Below are positions 63,794 through 64,000 of a DNA stretch of 64,000 bases, piece by piece. A model generated the notes under the pieces. It was not told the origin of the DNA and did not search any database. It was given only the letters and a program-made list of their open reading frames with translations. The DNA comes from Mytilus edulis. Taxonomy: Eukaryota > Mollusca > Bivalvia > Mytilida > Mytilidae. Both the position numbers and the translations under genes were made by a program. How positions within the stretch are numbered: position 1 is the stretch's first letter; every line of letters starts with the position of its first letter. The stretch covers positions 18,401,750 to 18,465,749 of the forward strand of contig NC_092356.1 in the NCBI RefSeq assembly GCF_963676685.1. The letters are read 5' to 3'.

Positions 63794-64000
63794 CTATAAA
63801 AACAAATATTAAAACTATTGAACGATTTTTAAAGAATTTATACTTTGCATACATTTTGAGATAATCATTAATGTTTGCTGTAATGGTTTATCAAAAATCA
63901 TATGTAGTTAGGTATACTTTATAACAATGTAACACATTTATCCAAGGCACGAACCATCTTTTTGTTGCTTTTCTTCTTATGTCTATCTTACTCTGTGTGT

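Noticed and set aside
63794-64000. A further NOS exon at the right edge (AGA|GTAAGA)
   Set aside because: Only nine bases would lie in the window and they do not match the expected preceding NOS residues; cannot be judged.

Overview
The window is eukaryotic nuclear DNA, AT-rich, with short exons (50-265 bp), GT-AG introns and many interspersed repeats. The gene families (B-box/NHL proteins, DZIP3-type HEPN domains, a Penelope-like element) and several repeat families I recognise from mussel genomes point to a bivalve mollusc, most likely Mytilus or a close relative. That assignment is an inference from family resemblance, not from a search.

Layout. (1) 1-12,087, + strand: the last 12 exons (470 aa plus stop) of a glutamate carboxypeptidase II/transferrin-receptor-like M28 family protein. 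The 5' end lies outside the window. Two of its exons have been tandemly multiplied together with their 5' splice sites, and one zinc site is dismantled while the other is kept. (2) 12.1-19.1 kb: no gene seen; it holds a degraded MITE and a ~3.25 kb element with inverted terminal repeats containing a SINE-like copy. (3) 19.1-25.7 kb, - strand: an NHL beta-propeller pseudogene fragment with two internal stops, then pieces of a HEPN (DZIP3-like) gene with two tandem HEPN domains, only one of which keeps the R-x4-H motif. (4) 25.7-41.2 kb: repeat-rich. It holds two Helitron-like non-autonomous copies, a TTAA-flanked MITE, a Penelope-like retroelement with two nonsense codons, a duplicated tRNA-like SINE whose second copy is split by a ~1.97 kb hairpin-bounded insertion, and a three-level nest of elements. 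(5) 41.3-43.0 kb, + strand: an intact 555 aa B-box/coiled-coil/NHL (TRIM-like) gene without a RING. (6) 43-54.9 kb: no gene seen; minisatellites, hairpin elements, a palindromic TGTACA array and several mussel-type repeats. (7) 54.9-63.8 kb, - strand: the last 12 exons (580 aa) of a nitric oxide synthase: the end of the FMN domain, then the FAD and NADPH domains. Its oxygenase half lies beyond the right edge.

The genes do not form a pathway or operon. Exon boundaries for the M28 gene and NOS were set by hand from splice consensus and reading phase. Every junction keeps frame, and the totals close exactly (1415 nt = 2 + 471 codons; 1743 nt = 581 codons).
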